Made by a program: the position numbers and the translations under genes
Shown: positions 59,102 to 64,000 of the stretch, piece after piece
Layout of the letters: every line of letters begins with the position of its first letter
Position numbering within the stretch: the stretch's first letter is position 1
Notes under the pieces: model-generated
Told to the model about the DNA's origin: nothing
Seen by the model: only the letters and a program-made list of their open reading frames with translations
Databases searched by the model: none
Source: Flavobacterium gelidilacus DSM 15343
GTDB taxonomy: Bacteria; Bacteroidota; Bacteroidia; Flavobacteriales; Flavobacteriaceae
Direction of reading: 5' to 3'
Assembly: GCF_000422685.1 (NCBI RefSeq)
Contig: NZ_AUGN01000010.1
Span: 1 to 64,000 of the forward strand
Length of the DNA: 64,000 nucleotides

Positions 59102-61879
59102 TTATTTTGATTCAAAAATTTCTAAAGTTGTAGATTTGTTTTCAACCGAAATTGAATAATTCCCAACAGGCAAATATAACTTTTCGTTTTTAGCCGGTTT
59201 AATTTCGGTTTTTTTATCTTTTCTAGTGATTTTTTGAGCTGTTTTTGCATCCACTGACAAAATATATTCAATTTTATTTAATCCTTTTTTGAGTTGAATT
59301 TTTTCAGAATGAACAGTTACATTATCTTTATTTACAACATTTAAAACACTTTCTTTTTCTTGATTTGAATAAATCCAAATTTCAGCTTTAGGTTCAAAAG
59401 CTTCTGACCAAGAACTCCAAGAATTTCCCCAACGTCTTGATTTTTGAATTTTATCTACTGCAAACAAATGAAGGTTTTTAGCCTGAACTTCATCTGTCAA
59501 AGCTTGCACTTTTTCTAAATTGACCTTATAAATTGAACGTCCATGAGTTCCAACTATTAAATCTTTAGCTTTAGCCTGAATTTTTAAATCGTGAACGGCA
59601 ACATTTGGCATTTCAGACGAAAAGTCTTGCCATGAAGTTCCTTTATCCATTGAAATAAATAAAGCATTATCTGTTCCAACATACAAAACATTCTCTTTTT
59701 CAGAATCTTCCATTATTACGTTTACTGCATTGGTTAAACCTTTTGAAATGTTTGTCCAAGTTGTTCCATAATCATCTGAAACATAAACATAACTTGTAAA
59801 ATCGTCATTTCTGTAACCGTTTAATGTTGCATATACACGTTCTTTTTTATGTTGAGAAGCTATAATTCTTGAAACCCATAAATCATCAGAGATTTCCGAT
59901 TTCTCGGAAATAGACAAAGGAGTCCATGAATTTCCACCATCTTTTGAAATATGCATTAAGCCATCATCTGAACCAACATACAACAATCCAAATTGAAAAG
60001 GACTTTCTGAAATGGTTGTAATAGTCCCGTAAGCTACGTTTCCTTCTTTAAAACCTTTGGTTAGATCGTCTGAAATTTTTTCCCAATCTTTCCCTTGTTT
60101 CATAGAACGATGCAAGAAATTAGAGCCAAAATAAACAATATCTTGATTATGAGAAGACAATAAAACAGGTGTTTGCCAATTGAATCTTAGTGGCTTTTCG
60201 TCTTTTGCTGATTTTGGTGTAATTGGTTCTGATTTATCTGTTTTTCTGTCAATTCTATAATAATTTCCAAATTGAAAGCCAGTATAAACTATGTTTGAAT
60301 TTCGGTTATCCACCTGAATTTGCATACCATCGCCACCCATAATACCTTGGTATGGATATTTACCTTCTTGTTGCCAAGACCTATCGTGCACATAATTATT
60401 TGGGCCAAACCAAACTCCATTATCTTGTAAGCCGCCATAGACATTGTAGTTTTCTTCATTATCTACTTGCACTGCATAAAATTGCCCAACTGCTTGATTG
60501 TTACATTTTATCCAATGTGCTCCATTATCGTATGAAATATTTACGCCTCCATCATTCCCATTAATAATATGATTTGGATTTTTTGGATTAACCCAAGTCA
60601 CGTGATGATCTGCGTGAACGTTTTCTTTACTAATCACTTCAAATGTTTTTCCACCATCTTTTGAGAATAATAATGGAACAGCTCCAATATAAATTCGGTT
60701 TTCATCATTTGCATCTACACTAATATTTGCAAAATAATATCCGTAAGTATAATAAAAGTCATCAATAAACTTTTGATTCATTTTTGTCCAAGACGTTCCA
60801 CCATTAATAGATTTATAGACTTCACAACCTATGACTTCAGTTTCAAAAAGAGCTTTGTTGGCATCTTGCAAAACCTTAAAAGCTTCTTTAGGTTCTAATT
60901 TTGAATCTGCAACAAAATTTTTGATGTTTTCTGCTCTATATTTTTCTCTTAAACCCGCAGATTTTAAAGCATTATTCAATTCTTTGTTTGAAATATTTGC
61001 AAAATCTTCACCTGGAGAACTCATCATAATTGGCAAACTACCTTTGCTTTTTTCTGAGGAAGGCTTATTATTTTGATTGTCTAAAACAGCATAAATGATA
61101 TTCTCACTAAAAAGAGCTAGACCAATTCTTCCAACACCTTCATTATTTGGAAAACCGCTTAATTCAGTTGAAACTAAAGTCCAAGAATTTCCTGCATCTG
61201 TACTTTTATATATTCCAGAACTTGGACCATTTCCTTTAAAATCCCAAGCTTTTCTGTCTTTTTGCCAAGCAGCAGCATATTGTATATTGAAATTTGCTGG
61301 ACTAACAACTACATCTATAATTCCTGTTTCATCATTTATGAAAAGAGTTTTTTTCCATGTTTTTCCACCATCAAGAGTTTTATAAATTCCTCTTTCTTGA
61401 TTTTTTGAATATAAATTTCCAACTACACCGACGGTAATTTCGTTTATATTTTTTGGGTTAACCAAAATTCTACTAATATGTTGACTTTCTGGCAAACCAA
61501 TATTTTCCCAAGTCTTTCCTTTGTCAGAAGATTTTAAAATTCCGATTCCTGCATAAGAAGAACGAGAAGCATTAACTTCACCTGTTCCAACCCAAATGGT
61601 TCCTGATTTCCAATCTACAGTAACCGAACCACAATTTTGTGTTGGAGAATTATCCATAACTGGAGAAAAACTTGTTCCGTTATTATTTGTATACCACAAT
61701 CCACCGGAAGCATAAGCTGCATAAAATTCAGTTGAATTATCTGGGTTTACAGCTAAATCAACAACTCTTCCACTCATGATTGTTGGTCCAATACTTTGAA
61801 ATTTTATTTCTTCAAATAAATTAGTTTGAGCAAAAGAGAAACTTTGAATAAATAGGAATAAGAATAGTATTTTCTTCAT
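59102..61879 (-). CDS. Secreted BNR/Asp-box repeat protein (VPS10/sortilin-like propeller)
   Basis: The 925-residue protein has a signal peptide (MKKILFLFLFIQSFSFAQ). At least nine Asp-box repeats follow (SSDKGKTWENIG, TLDGGKTWKK, STDAGNSWTLVS, SINGGTSWTKMN, SKDGGKTFEV, SKDGGNSWTPLS, SDDYGTTWTNIS and others), forming two propellers. The C-terminal 110 residues are a separate beta domain (EKVQALTDEVQAKN onward), without a recognisable T9SS tail. Homologues are annotated as glycosyl hydrolases because of the propeller, but no catalytic residues can be assigned. The ChaN-like gene follows directly. Confidence 0.85.
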   Translation of the reverse strand: MKKILFLFLFIQSFSFAQTNLFEEIKFQSIGPTIMSGRVVDLAVNPDNSTEFYAAYASGGLWYTNNNGTSFSPVMDNSPTQNCGSVTVDWKSGTIWVGTGEVNASRSSYAGIGILKSSDKGKTWENIGLPESQHISRILVNPKNINEITVGVVGNLYSKNQERGIYKTLDGGKTWKKTLFINDETGIIDVVVSPANFNIQYAAAWQKDRKAWDFKGNGPSSGIYKSTDAGNSWTLVSTELSGFPNNEGVGRIGLALFSENIIYAVLDNQNNKPSSEKSKGSLPIMMSSPGEDFANISNKELNNALKSAGLREKYRAENIKNFVADSKLEPKEAFKVLQDANKALFETEVIGCEVYKSINGGTSWTKMNQKFIDDFYYTYGYYFANISVDANDENRIYIGAVPLLFSKDGGKTFEVISKENVHADHHVTWVNPKNPNHIINGNDGGVNISYDNGAHWIKCNNQAVGQFYAVQVDNEENYNVYGGLQDNGVWFGPNNYVHDRSWQQEGKYPYQGIMGGDGMQIQVDNRNSNIVYTGFQFGNYYRIDRKTDKSEPITPKSAKDEKPLRFNWQTPVLLSSHNQDIVYFGSNFLHRSMKQGKDWEKISDDLTKGFKEGNVAYGTITTISESPFQFGLLYVGSDDGLMHISKDGGNSWTPLSISEKSEISDDLWVSRIIASQHKKERVYATLNGYRNDDFTSYVYVSDDYGTTWTNISKGLTNAVNVIMEDSEKENVLYVGTDNALFISMDKGTSWQDFSSEMPNVAVHDLKIQAKAKDLIVGTHGRSIYKVNLEKVQALTDEVQAKNLHLFAVDKIQKSRRWGNSWSSWSEAFEPKAEIWIYSNQEKESVLNVVNKDNVTVHSEKIQLKKGLNKIEYILSVDAKTAQKITRKDKKTEIKPAKNEKLYLPVGNYSISVENKSTTLEIFESK

Positions 61880-61997
61880 TTTTATAAAATTTGACCTAAA
61901 AGTAAGTAATATTCTAAAGATAATTGAAAATTTTTATTGGTTTTAACAAGATTTGGATTTTATCTTTTTAAATTTGATGGATATTAAAACTTAAGAC

Positions 61998-63290
61998 ATG
62001 AAATACCATCAAATAGACCGCGATTTATTCATAAAAAACCGTAAAAAGTTCACTTCACAAATGAAGCCTAACGGAATAGCCGTTTTTAATTCAAACGATA
62101 TTTATCCCGTTTCGGCTGATTCTACTTTACCTTTTGCTCAACATAGAGATATATTTTATTTAACCGGTGCAGATCAAGAAGAAAGTATTTTGGTACTTTT
62201 TCCTGACGCTCCTTATGAAAATCAACGTGAGATTTTATTTTTAAAAGAAACTAACGATCATATTGCCGTTTGGGAAGGTGAAAAACTGACTAAAGAACGT
62301 GCTTTTGAAGTTACTGGAATCAAAAATGTGATTTGGTTGCAAGATTTCGACAAGACATTAAAAGAATTAATGACTTATGCTGATACGATGTACATTAACA
62401 CAAATGAACATTATAGAGCAACTATTGAAACTGAAACTCGTGAAGCAAGATTCATTAAAAAATGGAAAGAGAATTATCCAGCTCATAAAGTGGAAAAATC
62501 GAATCCAATTATGCAACGCATTCGTTCTGTTAAGGAAAGTGAAGAATTAGATTTGATTCAACAAGCTTGTGATATTACGGAAAAAGGATTCCGAAGAATT
62601 TTAAATTTCGTGAAACCAAACGTAATGGAATATGAAATTGAAGCCGAATTTTCACATGAATTCTTAAGAAATCGTTCAAAAGGTTTTGCTTACACACCAA
62701 TTATTGCTTCTGGAAACAATGCTAATGTTTTACATTATATTGAAAACAACCAACAATGCAATGCTGGTGATTTAATTTTGTTAGATGTTGGTGCAGAATA
62801 TGCCAATTATTCAAGTGATATGAGTAGAACCATTCCAGTTTCTGGAAAATATTCTGAAAGACAAGCTGCTGTTTACAACGCTGTTTTAAGAGTAAAAAAT
62901 GATGCTACAAAATTATTAGTTCCAGGTACTTTATGGAAAGAATATCATGTGGAAGTTGGTAAATTAATGACTTCTGAATTATTAGGTTTAGGTTTATTAG
63001 ACAAAGCTGATGTTCAAAATGAAAACAAAGATTGGCCAGCTTATAAGAAATATTTCATGCACGGAACAAGTCACCACATGGGATTAGATACGCATGATTA
63101 TGGTTTATTATACGAACCAATGCAAGCAAATATGGTTTTCACAGTTGAACCAGGAATCTACATTCCAAAAGAAGGTTTTGGAATTCGTTTAGAAGATGAT
63201 GTTGTGATTCAAAGTAAGGGTGAACCATTTAATTTGATGAGAAATATTCCTATTGAGATTGATGAGATTGAGTCGATAATGAATTCGTAA
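61998..63290 (+). CDS. pepP: Xaa-Pro aminopeptidase (M24B)
   Basis: PepP removes N-terminal residues before proline and works with prolyl oligopeptidases. The 430-residue protein has the N-terminal domain and then the pita-bread metallopeptidase with the dinuclear Mn ligands: LLDVGAEYANYSSDMSRT (two Asp), MHGTSHHMGLDTHD (His), VFTVEPGIYI (Glu) and GIRLEDDVVI (Glu). There is no signal peptide, so it is cytoplasmic. A terminator with a GNRA loop follows. Confidence 0.95.
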   Translation: MKYHQIDRDLFIKNRKKFTSQMKPNGIAVFNSNDIYPVSADSTLPFAQHRDIFYLTGADQEESILVLFPDAPYENQREILFLKETNDHIAVWEGEKLTKERAFEVTGIKNVIWLQDFDKTLKELMTYADTMYINTNEHYRATIETETREARFIKKWKENYPAHKVEKSNPIMQRIRSVKESEELDLIQQACDITEKGFRRILNFVKPNVMEYEIEAEFSHEFLRNRSKGFAYTPIIASGNNANVLHYIENNQQCNAGDLILLDVGAEYANYSSDMSRTIPVSGKYSERQAAVYNAVLRVKNDATKLLVPGTLWKEYHVEVGKLMTSELLGLGLLDKADVQNENKDWPAYKKYFMHGTSHHMGLDTHDYGLLYEPMQANMVFTVEPGIYIPKEGFGIRLEDDVVIQSKGEPFNLMRNIPIEIDEIESIMNS

Positions 63291-63330
63291 TTTAGATATT
63301 CAGATTTTCGGATTATAGATTTTCAGATAG

Positions 63331-63361
63331 AACGGTTTGCGAAAGTGAGCCGTTTTTTTTA
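63331..63361 (+). terminator. Terminator of pepP
   Basis: AACGGTTTGC and GTGAGCCGTT pair over ten positions with G-U pairs and are capped by a GAAA tetraloop. Eight T follow. Its end overlaps the stop of the converging AbiH-like gene. Confidence 0.88.
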
Positions 63362-64000
63362 TCTATAAATTGGAGGCTTAATATTTATACTTCTATTTTT
63401 CTTAAGTTTTATAGTTTTTTGAAAGCTATTTTTCAAACTATCTTCATTTAATTCAAAAAAACAAAGACGCTTTTTCTTATTCATTTCATCAACAATATTA
63501 CTATCGATAATTGTAAATAAATTATTTAATTTTAAACGATAATCGTCTTCATTATAATAAAAGATATAAATTTTTGAAGTTGCATTTTTATCTCTTTTTA
63601 AAAATTCAAATAAAGAAATTATATAATACTTATCTGATTCATCTAACGAATGTCCAATAATGTAAAAAATAGTTTCTTCTAGATTATTATCATCAATATC
63701 AGGTAATGCAATAAATTCTTGGTTACAATTTTTTATAATTCTTTGATATTTTTTTGTGAATCCATGTGCTTTATTTTTTTTAATTATTTCAGGCACATTA
63801 CTTATATCTAATGTTAAATTATTTGAAATAATATTACCATGCAAATAAACAACATCAGTTTTTTTATAATTATATAAGTTTTCAATTGTTTGAGTATAAT
63901 TGAAAGTATAAATCTTATCCAATAAATCAAATGGAATAGTTAAATTAGTTTTTCGTTTTGTTGAAATAGGTAATACTATATTTTCAAGATATAATTTAAA
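63359..64000 (-). CDS. AbiH-family phage abortive-infection protein, partial (N-terminus outside window)
   Basis: The frame is open to the right edge; 213 C-terminal residues are visible and the TAA stop is at 63359-63361. A TTG at 63922 is in frame, but no stop precedes it and there is more coding sequence upstream, so it is not the start. The family signatures FNYTQTIENLY, VVYLHGNI and IIGHSLDESDKYYI match the AbiH family (PF14253), named from Lactococcus phage resistance. The C-terminal tail is rich in Lys and Asn (KNRSINIKPPIYR). The mechanism of AbiH proteins is unknown. Codon use is very AT-rich, like many defence genes. Confidence 0.82.
   Translation of the reverse strand, partial: FKLYLENIVLPISTKRKTNLTIPFDLLDKIYTFNYTQTIENLYNYKKTDVVYLHGNIISNNLTLDISNVPEIIKKNKAHGFTKKYQRIIKNCNQEFIALPDIDDNNLEETIFYIIGHSLDESDKYYIISLFEFLKRDKNATSKIYIFYYNEDDYRLKLNNLFTIIDSNIVDEMNKKKRLCFFELNEDSLKNSFQKTIKLKKNRSINIKPPIYR

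Noticed and set aside
59102..61879. Sialidase or glycosyl hydrolase activity for the Asp-box protein
   Set aside because: Asp boxes are structural. No catalytic Arg triad or acid pair of sialidases could be identified.
63359..63922. Complete 187-residue gene starting with TTG at 63922
   Set aside because: The frame continues without a stop to the window edge and the AbiH family is longer, so it is a partial gene.
1..64000. CRISPR arrays, rRNA genes, insertion sequences with transposase, prophage
   Set aside because: I saw no regularly spaced repeats, no rRNA sequence and no transposase or integrase frame.

Overview
The window is about 30% GC and has the marks of a flavobacterium (phylum Bacteroidota, family Flavobacteriaceae, close to Flavobacterium). 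The signs are type IX secretion (T9SS) sorting tails, TAnnTTTG-type -7 promoter elements, a MurF-alanine racemase fusion, a TonB-dependent receptor with an N-terminal carboxypeptidase-like domain, and a cytochrome b-type succinate dehydrogenase in the order C-A-B. All names rest on reading motifs and on memory of the families; no database search was run.

Layout. 1-6.7 kb: the end of a large secreted protein, an LpxH-type phosphatase, an MFS exporter, recJ, a HopJ/OsmC/small membrane protein operon and rsmI. 6.7-12.6 kb: an acidic protein of unknown function, then tdk-murF/alr, mscL and asd. 12.6-15.5 kb: a His/Cys-rich small secreted protein and a ZnuD-like TonB receptor, separated by a MITE-like inverted repeat. 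15.6-30.2 kb: prolyl oligopeptidase, AIM24, a T9SS cargo protein, mtgA, an FAD oxidoreductase, DedA, two dicarboxylate/amino-acid symporters, a large T9SS metalloprotease and an S9 peptidase. 30.2-35.9 kb: accC-accB-fabH, rpmF-DUF177, pdxA and ribE. 35.9-42.9 kb: a proline-rich small protein, a CAU tRNA, methylmalonyl-CoA epimerase, rbfA-permease, dusB, lepA, a two-helix small protein and thiL. 43.1-47.9 kb: a signalling locus. 48.3-63.3 kb: glyS, comF, an Ig-like lipoprotein, a nitrilase, sdhCAB, two unknown exported proteins, a ChaN-like protein, a BNR-repeat protein and pepP. The right edge cuts an AbiH-type phage-defence gene.

The most interesting region is 42.9-47.9 kb. Two tandem genes of 47 codons, each too short for ordinary gene calling, encode nearly identical exported peptides ending in NSTQMQEPGGVVIDF. 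They differ at 9 bases, of which 8 are silent. They lie directly upstream of a sensor kinase whose TPR domain is predicted to sit outside the cytoplasmic membrane, with its response regulator behind it. A LytTR regulator that has lost its phospho-acceptor Asp lies on the other side. A two-block non-coding element occurs at both ends of the peptide-kinase-regulator block in inverted orientation. I propose a peptide-sensing or self-signalling system. The coding facts are read directly from the sequence; the signalling role is inference.

Most of the rest is housekeeping: cell wall (murF/alr, mtgA), fatty-acid initiation (fabH, accBC), ribosome assembly and translation (rbfA, lepA, rsmI, rpmF, glyS, dusB), vitamins (pdxA, ribE, thiL), respiration (sdhCAB) and export and digestion of peptides (S9 and M24 peptidases, T9SS metalloprotease). 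Several genes begin 4-7 bases after a -7 element, which suggests leaderless mRNAs. Two genes start with TTG one base after the upstream stop codon.
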